In this document: in pieces, positions 9,416 through 17,776 of the stretch
Layout of the letters: the number at the start of each line of letters is the position of its first letter
Numbering within the stretch: the first letter of the stretch is position 1
Source: Flavimobilis rhizosphaerae
GTDB lineage: Bacteria > Actinomycetota > Actinomycetes > Actinomycetales > Cellulomonadaceae
Assembly: GCF_014852685.1 (NCBI RefSeq)
Contig: NZ_JACZDF010000003.1
Span: 248,001-312,000 of the forward strand
Reading direction: 5' to 3'
Length of the DNA: 64,000 bases
Notes under the pieces: model-generated
Told to the model about the DNA's origin: nothing
Databases searched by the model: none
What the model saw: the letters and a program-made list of their open reading frames with translations, nothing else
Translations under genes and position numbers: made by a program

Positions 9416-10960
9416 TCAGAACGACGCGAGCCGCGTGAGCAGCTCCGGCGCGCGTGCGTCGAGCCGTCGGGCGCCGAAGCGCACGCCGACGAGCAGCACG
9501 ACGACGCCGAGCGCGATCCCGACGACGGCCGCTGCCCACCCGAGCGCCACGGATCCGCGGACGATCGCGAGGACCGTGAGCACCGCGGCGGGCGCGAGGA
9601 CGACTGCGAGCGCGAGCGTGCCGAGCATCTGCGAGAGCATCATGCCCATCGAGCCACCCTGCTTCGCCCCGAACGGGTTGTCGCCGGGCTGGTTGACGGG
9701 GAAGACGACGAGTGCCGAGACGAGCGACGCAAGACCGAGCGACGCGAGGAGCGTCGCCGCTCCGACGCCGAGGAGAGCGGGCGCCATGTCCCACCGGTCG
9801 GCGCGACCGAGGGTCCACAGGGTCGTGACGAGGGTGAGGAGCGCACCCGGCACGCCGATGGCGACGACGCGTCCCCACCGGTCGTCGGTCCAGCGCATCG
9901 GTGCGGCGACGTGCGTCCAGAAGGCCGTCGAGTCGAGGGCGATGTCGACGGAGATCGCCCAGCCGCACGTCCACGCGACGAGGGGGCCGGCGACGAGCAG
10001 CCACGGGCCGTCGCCGGCGAGCACCGCGACGATGACGACGAGGACGGGCACAGAGATGAGCGACGTCGCATAGCGGGGGTCCCGGACCCAGTACGTGAGA
10101 CAGCGCGCGAGCACCGCGCCGACGGGCGAGTCGGGGACGCGACCGAGGACGCCGAGGCCCTTGCCGTGCCCTGCGGAGGCGCGGGCCGGTCGGGTGAGCT
10201 GCGTCGTGAGCGACCGCCGCCACCAGAGGACGAGGAGTGCGGGGGTCGCGAGCGCGATGACGAGGTGGCCCGCGAGCGCGGCCCAGGCGCCCGCAGCGAC
10301 GTCGGCCGGCAGCGCGAAGGCCGCACCGAACGGCGTCCACGACGCCCAGGCCGCGGTGCCGGCGACCGTCTCGGGCGTGATCGAGATCGAGTCGACGAGG
10401 AGGATCGCGGGCGCGACGACGCTCACGAGGAGGACTGCGACGACGACGGCGAGATCCCGCCCGCGACGCCCCTCGACGAGCGGCCGTGCTGCCGTCGTCG
10501 TCGCGCGCCCCCCGAGCACGGCGGTCGTGACGCCGAGCGGGACGCCGACGAGCGCAGCGAGCAGCGCCGCGGGCTCGGTCACCCATGCGAGGACGAGGCC
10601 GAGCGCGGCGACGACGGTGAAGATCCCGCCGGGTCCCAAGAGCGTCGCGACCGAGCTGCCGACCATGAGGTCACGGCGAGAAAGCGGGAACGGCGCGAGG
10701 CGCCGGGGGTCGAAGGTGTCGTCGAGCCCGAACGCGACGAGCGGTCCGACGGTCCAGACGAGGACGAGGATCGCACCGCCGACGACGACCTCGGCCGAGA
10801 GGTCGCTGCGCAGGCCCCCGACGAGACCCGCGACCGCGAGGAGCCCGCCGAGGCTCAGCGCGTAGAGCATCGCGACCACGGCGCCGATCGTCTGCCACAC
10901 GCTGCGCCGCAGCGTGCCGAGGTACACCTGCCAGCGCAGGCTCAGGAGCTGTGCAACCAC
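9416..10960 (-). CDS. ABC transporter permease (ABC-2-like)
   Basis: 514 aa with around 12 hydrophobic segments, beginning MVAQLLSLRWQVYLGTLRRSVWQTIG. It lies downstream of, and overlaps by 19 bp, the ATPase gene at 10942-11697, so the two are translationally coupled and should form one transporter. Such large permeases with an 'LLRLRW' N-terminus are found in actinobacterial ABC exporters of unknown cargo. There are no residues that name a substrate. Between helices, charged loops rich in Arg sit on the expected cytoplasmic side. Confidence 0.75.
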   Translation of the reverse strand: MVAQLLSLRWQVYLGTLRRSVWQTIGAVVAMLYALSLGGLLAVAGLVGGLRSDLSAEVVVGGAILVLVWTVGPLVAFGLDDTFDPRRLAPFPLSRRDLMVGSSVATLLGPGGIFTVVAALGLVLAWVTEPAALLAALVGVPLGVTTAVLGGRATTTAARPLVEGRRGRDLAVVVAVLLVSVVAPAILLVDSISITPETVAGTAAWASWTPFGAAFALPADVAAGAWAALAGHLVIALATPALLVLWWRRSLTTQLTRPARASAGHGKGLGVLGRVPDSPVGAVLARCLTYWVRDPRYATSLISVPVLVVIVAVLAGDGPWLLVAGPLVAWTCGWAISVDIALDSTAFWTHVAAPMRWTDDRWGRVVAIGVPGALLTLVTTLWTLGRADRWDMAPALLGVGAATLLASLGLASLVSALVVFPVNQPGDNPFGAKQGGSMGMMLSQMLGTLALAVVLAPAAVLTVLAIVRGSVALGWAAAVVGIALGVVVLLVGVRFGARRLDARAPELLTRLASF

Positions 10961-11697
10961 TCGAGCCCCTCCCCCGAGCGGCGTCCGCCGACGAGCTCGA
11001 CGAAGCGGTCCTCAAGGCTCGCGCCGCCGCGTACCTCGTCGACGGTGCCAGCCGCGAGGACGCGGCCGGCGGCGAGCACGGCGACGTGGTCGCACATGCG
11101 CTCGACGAGGTCCATGACGTGGGAGGAGACGACGACGGTGCCGCCCGTGCCGACGTAGTCGGCAAGGATTGCGCGGATCGACGCGGCGGAGACGGGATCG
11201 ACGGCCTCGAAGGGCTCGTCGAGCACGAGGAGCCGTGGCGCGTGGACGAGCGCGCACGCGAGCGCAATTTTCTTCGTCATGCCCGCGGAGTAGTCGGCGA
11301 CGAACGTGTTGGCGTCGGCCTCGAGGTCGAGGGCGCGCAGGAGCGCCTCGGCGCGCTCGCGCGCCGTCGTGCGCGGCAGGCGGTGGAGCATGCCGGCGTG
11401 GACGACGAGCTGCAGCCCGGTGAGGCGGTCGAACAGCCGCACGCCATCGGGCAGGACGCCGAGCAGGGACTTCGCCGTGACGGGGTCGGCCCAGAGGTCG
11501 GTGCCGCGGACGGTGACGCGGCCCGCGTCGGGTCGCAGCAGGCCCGTCGCCATCGAGAGCGTCGTCGTCTTGCCAGCCCCGTTGGGGCCGACGAGACCGA
11601 AGAACGAGCCCGCCGGGACGGCGAGGTCGACCCTCTCGACCGCGACCTTCTCACCGAAGGTCTTGCGCAGGCCCTCGAGCCCGAGCGCGACATCCAT
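10942..11697 (-). CDS. ABC transporter ATP-binding protein
   Basis: 251 aa, a single nucleotide-binding domain. Walker A is GPNGAGKTT (about residues 36-44), the signature motif is modified to YSAGMTKK (about 134-141), and Walker B is LLVLDEPFEAVD. The ATG at 11697 is chosen because GGGAGGGGAG precedes it by 6 nt on the minus strand. An ATG at 11766 in the same frame would add 23 residues with no RBS. It pairs with the overlapping permease. The signature motif 'SAGM' instead of LSGGQ is common in ABC-2 exporter ATPases. Confidence 0.88.
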   Translation of the reverse strand: MDVALGLEGLRKTFGEKVAVERVDLAVPAGSFFGLVGPNGAGKTTTLSMATGLLRPDAGRVTVRGTDLWADPVTAKSLLGVLPDGVRLFDRLTGLQLVVHAGMLHRLPRTTARERAEALLRALDLEADANTFVADYSAGMTKKIALACALVHAPRLLVLDEPFEAVDPVSAASIRAILADYVGTGGTVVVSSHVMDLVERMCDHVAVLAAGRVLAAGTVDEVRGGASLEDRFVELVGGRRSGEGLEWLHSS

Positions 11698-11902
11698 CTG
11701 CAGCTCCCCTCCCGGCGACGGCCGCATGCCGTCGTCGGAGACGACGCTAGCGCGGGCCTCGGACATTCGCGTCCGACCCGGGTATCGGGCGGGATGCCTC
11801 GGGTCGAGCCGGTGGCGAGAACCGGTTGATCGTCGATGCCGACGCAAGATCGGAGCCGCTGCGCGACGCCCAGCAGCAGGTTCTACACGAGACGGACGCG
11901 CA

Positions 11903-11931
11903 TTGCGTATGCCGCACATCGGCACTACGGT
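11903..11931 (+). promoter_or_regulatory. promoter of small membrane-protein pair
   Basis: TTGCGT (11903-11908) and TACGGT (11926-11931) with a 17-bp spacer lie 48 bp upstream of the 60-aa ORF. Confidence 0.5.
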
Positions 11932-11978
11932 CAAGGAAGCCGCCGGGAGGATGCAAGGACGCGCGCGAGGAGAACCAG

Positions 11979-12161
11979 ATGAACGCAAGGACGCGCAACA
12001 AGCTGAGCTGGGTCGCTCTCGCCCTCTGCAGCACCGCGACCGTCGGCACGATCGTCACCGGCGAGCCCGGTAGCGGATACTTCGCCGCAGGAGTGTGGGC
12101 GATGGCGATCGCTGTCGCTGCCCTCTCGCGGCCATGGGGAGCGATGCGAAGTCATGAGTGA
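11979..12161 (+). CDS. small membrane protein (60 aa), unknown
   Basis: 60 aa: basic N-terminus (MNARTRNK), two closely spaced hydrophobic stretches (LSWVALALCSTATVGTIV and FAAGVWAMAIAVAALS) and a short polar tail. The family is not recognised. AGGAG at 11968-11972, 6 nt before the ATG, and a plausible promoter support expression. Its stop overlaps the GTG of the next small ORF (GTGA), so the two are probably co-translated. Confidence 0.6.
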   Translation: MNARTRNKLSWVALALCSTATVGTIVTGEPGSGYFAAGVWAMAIAVAALSRPWGAMRSHE

Positions 12162-12403
12162 ACCCCCGGGACGATCGCAGCGAGCACGATCCTCCTGCGG
12201 TCGGGCGCCGGATCGAGAGTGATGAAGTGAGTCGAGCCAACCCCAGAAGCAGCAGTTCCCGTAGCGCGCGGACGGTCCGCGCAACGGGAATCACTCTGTT
12301 CATCGCGGTGCTTGCCACGTTGGTAGGCGACATCGGGCTGGGTATCGCCGCCCTGGTTGGCGGCGGGTCCGTCACGCTGTTGCTTGTGCGCACCGGCCGG
12401 TAG
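12158..12403 (+). CDS. small membrane protein (81 aa), unknown
   Basis: 81 aa if it starts at the GTG that overlaps the previous stop. A second in-frame GTG at 12227 would give 58 aa. The N-terminal half is hydrophilic and Arg/Ser-rich; the C-terminal half (about 42-78) is hydrophobic with Gly-rich spacing (LFIAVLATLVGDIGLGIAALVGGGSVTLLLV), one or two membrane helices. No homology is recognised. The tight coupling with the 60-aa protein suggests a two-component small membrane complex (inference). Confidence 0.45.
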   Translation: MNPRDDRSEHDPPAVGRRIESDEVSRANPRSSSSRSARTVRATGITLFIAVLATLVGDIGLGIAALVGGGSVTLLLVRTGR

Positions 12404-12503
12404 AGCGGCCGTCGTGATTTGCTTGGAGCCGGCCGCGCGTCACCGCGGTGCCGGCGCCCCGCAGGGCCGCCCGCACTGTGTCCGGCGTCATTGCGCGCTC
12501 AGG

Positions 12504-12509
12504 GATACT
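12504..12509 (+). promoter_or_regulatory. -10 box of leaderless promoter (SDR gene)
   Basis: GATACT ends 7 nt before the GTG start at 12517, with no Shine-Dalgarno sequence. Confidence 0.45.
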
Positions 12510-12516
12510 TGAGCAC

Positions 12517-14004
12517 GTGTCCGACACCCCCCAGCTGAACCCTGACGAGCTCGCGCGCGCCCTCGAGATCCTCGAGGCCGCCAACGCCCTGCCGCCCGAG
12601 CACCCCGACAAGGTCGCGCTCCAGCGCGCCACGGCCAAGCTCTACAAGACCGTGAAGAAGCAGCGACGCGACGAGGCCAAGGCGGCGATCCAGGACGCCG
12701 ACCGCGCCGTCATCGAGGCGACTGCGACGGGCGCCCCGACGCGCATCGACGACGAGACCGAGGGCGTCGACATCCGCCCCGGCACGGCGACGGGCCCCTT
12801 CGCCGGACGGCTCTCGAAGCCGCAGGGCTGCTACGTGTGCAAGGAGCCCTACCAGGACATCGACGTCTTCTACCACCAGCTGTGCCCGCGCTGCGCCGCG
12901 GAGAACCGCGCCAAGCGGGCCGCACGCACCGATCTCACCGGGCGCCGGGCGCTGCTCACCGGCGGGCGCGCGAAGATCGGCATGTACATCGCGCTGCGCC
13001 TCCTGCGCGACGGCGCACAGCTGACGATCACGACGCGCTTCCCCAACGACGCCGTCCGCCGTTACGCGCAGATGGAGGACGCGGCGGACTGGATCCACAA
13101 CCTCAAGGTCGTCGGCATCGACCTGCGCGACCCGGCGCAGGTCATCGCCCTCGCCGACGACGTCGCGGCCGAGGGCCCCCTCGACATCCTCATCAACAAT
13201 GCGGCCCAGACTGTCCGACGGTCGCCCGGCGCGTACGCGCCGCTCGCCGCGGCCGAGTCCGCGCCGCTGCCCGAACTGCCGTACCTGCCGCCCGTGACGA
13301 CGTACGGACGGTCGGTCGACGCGCACCCCGCCGCCCTCGAGGCGTCGGTCCGTGCGGGCGGCCGCGACCACGGCGTGCCCGTCTCGACGCATGTCGAGGA
13401 GTCCGTCACCGCGCCCGGCCTCCTCACGAAGCTCGCGCTCACCGCAGGTTCCGCGTCCCTCGACCGCGTCGCGACCGGCACCGCGATCGACGCGGGCGGC
13501 CTCGTGCCGGACCTCGTCTCGCAGAACTCCTGGGTCGACAAGGTCGACCAGGTCGACCCCCTCGAGATGCTCGAGGTTCAGCTGTGCAACGAGACCGCGC
13601 CGTTCATCCTCGTCTCGCGCCTGCGTGCGTCGCTCGCCGCGTCCCCGGCCCGCCGCACGTACATCGTCAACGTCTCCGCGATGGAAGGGCAGTTCAACCG
13701 CGGCTACAAGGGCCCCGGCCACCCGCACACGAACATGGCGAAGGCCGCCGTCAACATGCTCACGCGCACGAGCTCGCGCGAGATGTTCGAGACCGACCAG
13801 ATCCTCATGACGAGCGTCGACACGGGCTGGATCACGGACGAACGCCCGCACACGACGAAGGCCCGCCTTCACGAGGAGGGATTCCACGCGCCGCTCGACC
13901 TCGTCGACGGAGCCGCCCGCGTCTACGACCCGATCGTCCGCGGCGAGGCCGGCGAGGACGTCTTCGGTGTCTTCCTCAAGGACTACAAGCCCTACCCCTG
14001 GTGA
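12517..14004 (+). CDS. SDR-family oxidoreductase with N-terminal zinc ribbon, catalytic Tyr replaced
   Basis: 495 aa. Layout: helical N-terminus (1-75, Lys/Arg-rich); a four-Cys zinc-ribbon-like segment (CYVC at about 105-108, CPRC at about 122-125); a Rossmann SDR domain beginning LLTGGRAKIGMYIALRLL (about 145); NNAAQ; and a C-terminal NVSAMEGQF ... HTNMAKAAVNMLTR block. In ordinary SDRs the latter holds YxxxK; here the Lys is kept but the Tyr position is Thr (T-N-M-A-K). The nicotinamide-dependent chemistry is therefore uncertain. This actinobacterial family is conserved but, as far as I know, uncharacterised. The neighbour downstream is a metal-binding protein. Confidence 0.8.
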   Translation: MSDTPQLNPDELARALEILEAANALPPEHPDKVALQRATAKLYKTVKKQRRDEAKAAIQDADRAVIEATATGAPTRIDDETEGVDIRPGTATGPFAGRLSKPQGCYVCKEPYQDIDVFYHQLCPRCAAENRAKRAARTDLTGRRALLTGGRAKIGMYIALRLLRDGAQLTITTRFPNDAVRRYAQMEDAADWIHNLKVVGIDLRDPAQVIALADDVAAEGPLDILINNAAQTVRRSPGAYAPLAAAESAPLPELPYLPPVTTYGRSVDAHPAALEASVRAGGRDHGVPVSTHVEESVTAPGLLTKLALTAGSASLDRVATGTAIDAGGLVPDLVSQNSWVDKVDQVDPLEMLEVQLCNETAPFILVSRLRASLAASPARRTYIVNVSAMEGQFNRGYKGPGHPHTNMAKAAVNMLTRTSSREMFETDQILMTSVDTGWITDERPHTTKARLHEEGFHAPLDLVDGAARVYDPIVRGEAGEDVFGVFLKDYKPYPW

Positions 14005-14081
14005 CGCATCTCGCCCGTCCGGCACCGTCCCTCGGTGCGAGAATGGGAATGCACGCGTCGAACCCGAACGTTGGAGATCAC

Positions 14082-14525
14082 ATGCCTACCATCACCACCC
14101 TCGACGTCACCGGCATGACCTGCGGCCACTGCGTGTCCGCCGTCACCAAGGAGCTCGAGGCCGTCAGCGGCGTCAAGAACGTCTCGGTCGACCTCAACGT
14201 CGGCGAGGCCTCCGAGGTCACCGTCGTCTCCGACGACGTCCTTCCCGAGGACGCACTGCGCGCCGCGATCGACGAGGCCGGCTACGAGATCACGGGCATC
14301 TCGACGCACGGCTCCGCGGAGGAGTTCTCGCAGCTCGCCGACACTCGCTCGGAGGTCTACGCGGGCACGAGCCACATCGGTTCTGGCTCCGCGACGGCCG
14401 TCGGCCCTGTCGGCATCTCGATCACGCCGCGGGAGGATGTCGACGCGGCGACCCTCGCGTCGGCCGACGCGCCCGCCGCGACGTCGGGCGGCTGCGGCTG
14501 CGGTGGCTGCGGCTGCGGGAACTGA
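14082..14525 (+). CDS. heavy-metal-associated (HMA) domain protein, CopZ-like with Cys-rich tail
   Basis: 147 aa. Residues 1-70 form an HMA domain with the metal-binding GMTCGHC motif (about 11-17) and the usual VTKELEAVSGVKNVSVDLN pattern. After an unrelated acidic linker of about 60 residues, the protein ends in a compact CGCGGCGCGN tail, giving a second Cys cluster that could bind metal. No copper ATPase or CsoR gene lies in the window. GGAG at 14073-14076 sets the start. Copper is the usual ligand of such proteins; the role of the tail is inference. Confidence 0.8.
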   Translation: MPTITTLDVTGMTCGHCVSAVTKELEAVSGVKNVSVDLNVGEASEVTVVSDDVLPEDALRAAIDEAGYEITGISTHGSAEEFSQLADTRSEVYAGTSHIGSGSATAVGPVGISITPREDVDAATLASADAPAATSGGCGCGGCGCGN

Positions 14526-14540
14526 CCGCTCCCTGCTCAT

Positions 14541-14585
14541 GACGCCGCGGCTGCCGCCACCCCGGGTGGCGGCAGCCGCGGCGTC
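14541..14585 (+). terminator. hairpin terminator after HMA gene
   Basis: A perfect 19-bp stem (14541-14559 with 14567-14585, 7-nt loop) sits between the HMA gene and rlmC. Confidence 0.7.
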
Positions 14586-14606
14586 GTCACTGGACCTGAG
14601 GTTGTC

Positions 14607-15872
14607 GTGACCATCTCCCTCGCACCGGACGTGCTGCGCTGCGACTACTTCGACGCGGGCGTGTGCAGGTCGTGCACGCACCTCGGCGAGCCGTCCACGG
14701 ACCAGCTCGCGGCGAAGGTTGCTCACGTCCGTCACCTGCTCGCGGACGTGCCGTCCGCGTCGGACGCCGTGTGGCTCGACCCGGTCGCGTCGCCGCCCGT
14801 GGGCTTCCGCAACAAGGCGAAGATGGTCGTCGGCGGGACGGTCGACGCACCGACGCTCGGGATCCTCGACGCCTCCGGGCGGGGCGTCGACCTGCAGCGG
14901 TGCGGGCTGCACGAGGCGCCGCTCGCGGCGGCGCTGCCCGTGCTCGCCGCGTTCGTCACGCGGGCTCGGCTCGAGCCGTACGACGTTCCTGCGCGGCGGG
15001 GCGAGCTCAAACACGTCCTCGTCACCCTGTCGGCGGACGACGAGCTCATGGTGCGGTTCGTCGTCCGTTCGACGGAGCCCGAGGCGCGCGTTCGCAAGCA
15101 TCTGCCGTGGCTGCTCGACGCCCTGCCGGGCCTGCGCGTCGTGTCGCTCAACGTGCAGCCCGAGCACAAGGCGGTGCTCGAGGGGCCGCGCGAGATCGTC
15201 CTCACGGAGGAGTCGTCGCTGCTCATGCGCGTCGGCGGGCTCGGGCTGCACCTGCGGCCGCAGTCGTTCTTCCAGACGAACACGCAGGTCGCGGCGGCGC
15301 TGTACGCGCGTGGCGCCGCGTGGGTCGCGGACGTTCGGCCGCGGTCGGTGTGGGACCTGTACTGCGGCGTCGGGGGCTTCGCGCTCGCTGCGGCGCGGGC
15401 GCTGGACCCGCAGCCCGACGGCTCCGTGCCCGAGGCGTCGTCCCCCGGCCCGTCGTCGGTCGCCACGTCCCGGCTCGACGGTTCCGTGCCCGACGTCGTC
15501 GGCGTCGAGCTGAGCGAGGAGGCCATCGTGTCGGCGACGCTCACGGCGACCTCCCAGGGCATCCCCGCCCGGTTCGTCGCGGGCGATGCGACGGCGTTCG
15601 CGCTGTCCGCGACTCCGGACGAGGTCCCGGACCTGGTGATCGTCAACCCTCCCCGACGTGGGATCGGCGAGGAGCTGGCGGGCTGGCTGGAGAGTTCCGG
15701 GGTGCCGAACGTCCTCTACTCGAGCTGCAACGCGAGAACCCTCGCGAGCGACCTGCGCGCGATGCCGTCCCTCACGGTGCGCGAGGCAGTCCTCCTCGAC
15801 ATGTTCCCCCAGACCCCCCACTACGAGGTCGCCACCCTCCTCTCGCGAGATAGCGCTCCTGGATCGAGATAG
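14607..15872 (+). CDS. rlmC: 23S rRNA (uracil-C5)-methyltransferase RlmC
   Basis: 421 aa. It aligns throughout with E. coli RlmC, which makes m5U747 in 23S rRNA. Iron-sulfur cysteines are at the N-terminus (CDYFDAGVCRSC), then GFRNKAKMVV, the RPQSFFQTN motif, the SAM-binding WDLYCGVGGFAL and the catalytic YSSCNARTLA with the nucleophilic Cys, ending MFPQTPHYEVATLL. An insertion of about 30 residues with two DGSVP copies follows the SAM motif (about residues 272-298) and is not found in E. coli RlmC. The start is a GTG without a clear RBS. Confidence 0.9.
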   Translation: MTISLAPDVLRCDYFDAGVCRSCTHLGEPSTDQLAAKVAHVRHLLADVPSASDAVWLDPVASPPVGFRNKAKMVVGGTVDAPTLGILDASGRGVDLQRCGLHEAPLAAALPVLAAFVTRARLEPYDVPARRGELKHVLVTLSADDELMVRFVVRSTEPEARVRKHLPWLLDALPGLRVVSLNVQPEHKAVLEGPREIVLTEESSLLMRVGGLGLHLRPQSFFQTNTQVAAALYARGAAWVADVRPRSVWDLYCGVGGFALAAARALDPQPDGSVPEASSPGPSSVATSRLDGSVPDVVGVELSEEAIVSATLTATSQGIPARFVAGDATAFALSATPDEVPDLVIVNPPRRGIGEELAGWLESSGVPNVLYSSCNARTLASDLRAMPSLTVREAVLLDMFPQTPHYEVATLLSRDSAPGSR

Positions 15873-15915
15873 CGTGCGTTGAGCGCTATCTCGACCGAGA
15901 CGCGCTATCTCGCGA
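15843..15915. terminator. nested double inverted repeat between convergent genes
   Basis: Outer arms 15843-15855/15903-15915 (13 bp) enclose inner arms 15864-15874/15884-15894 (11 bp). All four arms share the core CGAGATAGCG or its complement. The structure can fold as two alternative hairpins and sits between convergent rlmC and the CNNM gene, so it probably terminates both; its last bases overlap the rlmC stop region. Confidence 0.65.
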
Positions 15916-15916
15916 T

Positions 15917-17191
15917 CTACGGGGACGGGAGGGTGACCTCGAGCGATCTGATGCGGCGGTTGTCGACCTCCGCGACGCGGAGCGTCGCGCCGTCGACCTC
16001 GATCTCGTCGCCCTCCTCCGCCAGGCGGCCCAGGCGGTCGACGACGAACCCCGCCGCCGTCTCGTACGGCCCGTCCTCGAGCACGACGCCCGTCTCCTCC
16101 GCGAACTCCTCGATCGTCACCCCCGCGTCGAGCCGGACGACGCCGTCGTCCGCACGGACGTGCGCGGGCTCGTCCGCGTCGTACTCGTCCCGGATGTCAC
16201 CGACAAGCTCCTCGACGAGGTCCTCGAGCGTGACGATGCCGTCGGTGCCGCCGTACTCGTCCACGACGACCGCGATGTGCACGCCGTCCCGACGCATCTG
16301 TGACATCGACGGCAGCAGCCGGTTGGTGCTGGGCAGCAGCAGGATGTCGCGTGTGAGATCACGCACGCGCACGTCGCGTTCGGCGCGCAGCAGGTCCCGC
16401 ACGTGGAGGAACCCGAGGATGTCGTCGAAGTTCTCCCCGATGACGGGGTAGCGGGAGTACGGGGCGTCCGCGACGACGTCGAGGGCCGCCGCGACGGTGA
16501 GGTCGGCACTCATGAACGCGACCTCGGTGCGCGGCCGCATGACCTCGGCGAGCGACCTCGCGCCCGCGTCGAGCACGTCCCCAAGGATCCGCTTCTCGTC
16601 CGGGGCGAGCCCCTCGTGACCCGTGACGATGCCCCGCAGCTCCTCCTCGCTCATCTCGTCGCCCGACGCGTCCGGGTCGCCGCCGAGCAGGCGCACGACT
16701 CCGTTCGTCGACTTCGAGAGCAGCCAGACGACGGGGCGCATGAGCCTCGCGAAGACGTCGAGGGGCGGGCCGACGGCACGCGAGAGTTTCTCGGTGTGCT
16801 GCATCGCGAGACGCTTGGGCACGAGTTCGCCGAGCACGAGCGACAGGTAGGCGATCACGAGCGTCAGGACGATGAGCGCCGTCGTCGCCGCCGAGCTCTC
16901 CGAGAGTCCGACGTCGACGAGCAGCGGCGCGAAGTCGGGAGCGAGCGTCGAGGCGCCGTAGGCCGCCGAGAGGAACCCAGCGACGGTCACGCCGATCTGC
17001 ACGGCGGCGAGGAAGCGGTTGGGGTCGCGCGCGAGCCGCGCGGTGCGGGCGGCCCGGCCGCCCTCCTTCTCCATCTTGTCGATCTGCCCCTCACGGAGCG
17101 AGACGAGCGCCAGCTCGGTCGCGGCAAACACGCCGCCGACGAGGACGAAGGCGATGACCAGCAGGACGTTGAGAACCGTGTCCTGATCCAT
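15917..17191 (-). CDS. CNNM/HlyC-CorC family membrane protein (hemolysin family)
   Basis: 424 aa. Order: DUF21/CNNM transmembrane domain (1-185, with helices at 8-28, 65-85, 103-123 and 145-165), a pair of CBS domains (about 205-330, starting EVMRPRTEVAFM), then a CorC/HlyC C-terminal domain (about 345-422). These proteins take part in magnesium/cobalt transport or resistance; the 'hemolysin' name is historical. The C-terminus lies next to the nested palindrome. The start ATG at 17191 is the first in frame. The upstream 147 bp hold its promoter. Confidence 0.88.
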   Translation of the reverse strand: MDQDTVLNVLLVIAFVLVGGVFAATELALVSLREGQIDKMEKEGGRAARTARLARDPNRFLAAVQIGVTVAGFLSAAYGASTLAPDFAPLLVDVGLSESSAATTALIVLTLVIAYLSLVLGELVPKRLAMQHTEKLSRAVGPPLDVFARLMRPVVWLLSKSTNGVVRLLGGDPDASGDEMSEEELRGIVTGHEGLAPDEKRILGDVLDAGARSLAEVMRPRTEVAFMSADLTVAAALDVVADAPYSRYPVIGENFDDILGFLHVRDLLRAERDVRVRDLTRDILLLPSTNRLLPSMSQMRRDGVHIAVVVDEYGGTDGIVTLEDLVEELVGDIRDEYDADEPAHVRADDGVVRLDAGVTIEEFAEETGVVLEDGPYETAAGFVVDRLGRLAEEGDEIEVDGATLRVAEVDNRRIRSLEVTLPSP

Positions 17192-17338
17192 CAGGCCACC
17201 CTCCCGGTCATCGAGGAGAGGGGGCCCGGGGTACTACTACCAGCATCATCCATGCATGTCAGTAGAAGATGTGGGCGCGGGCGTCGTCAAGGCGAACCCG
17301 TGTGACGTGGATCGGCTGCCGGTACCGGCGGCCTGTGG

Positions 17339-17752
17339 TCAGCCGAGCATCGGGCGGAGCGCCTCGACGATCTCGAGGTCGCCGTCGAGCCACGGGACGT
17401 CCCCGAGAGTCGTCGCGTCGAGCCAGCGCAGCTCGTCGTGCTCGGTGAGCGGGACGGGCTCGGGGCTCGTGAGGACCGCGAACCACAGGCGCATCGCGTG
17501 GCGGTCGGTGACGTGCCAGCCGTCGTCGTGCGGTCCCCGCAGCTCGTCGCCGACGAGCACGGTCACCGCAAGTTCCTCGTTGAGCTCACGCACGAGCGCA
17601 GCGTGCGAGCTCTCCCCGGGTTCGACCTTGCCGCCGGGGAACTCCCACCGACCTGCGAGCCGCTCGGGCCGGACCCTGCGCGCACCGAGCACCCGCGTGG
17701 GCGTGTCGAGGTCGTCGACGATGATCGCCGCGACGACATGTGTGCGCTCCAT
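17339..17752 (-). CDS. NUDIX hydrolase, MutT-like (d)NTP pyrophosphohydrolase
   Basis: 137 aa. A complete Nudix box G-x5-E-x7-REL-x-EEL is present (GGKVEPGESSHAALVRELNEEL, about residues 37-58), preceded by the RWEFPGG strand typical of MutT-type enzymes that sanitise oxidised nucleotides. The ATG at 17752 is preferred over 17761 because a CAGAAT -10 box lies 7 nt before it on the minus strand. The protein shares a short intergenic region with the LuxR-type gene just upstream, but each may have its own promoter. Confidence 0.85.
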   Translation of the reverse strand: MERTHVVAAIIVDDLDTPTRVLGARRVRPERLAGRWEFPGGKVEPGESSHAALVRELNEELAVTVLVGDELRGPHDDGWHVTDRHAMRLWFAVLTSPEPVPLTEHDELRWLDATTLGDVPWLDGDLEIVEALRPMLG

Positions 17753-17759
17753 GACCGGC

Positions 17760-17765
17760 ATTCTG
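17760..17765 (-). promoter_or_regulatory. -10 box of leaderless promoter (NUDIX gene)
   Basis: On the minus strand CAGAAT is followed by 7 nt and the ATG at 17752. Confidence 0.45.
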
Positions 17766-17776
17766 CCAGTCCATGG

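Noticed and set aside
10942-11988. Longer ABC ATPase starting at 11988
   Set aside because: The first 97 codons lack coding character, and a strong RBS precedes ATG 11697.
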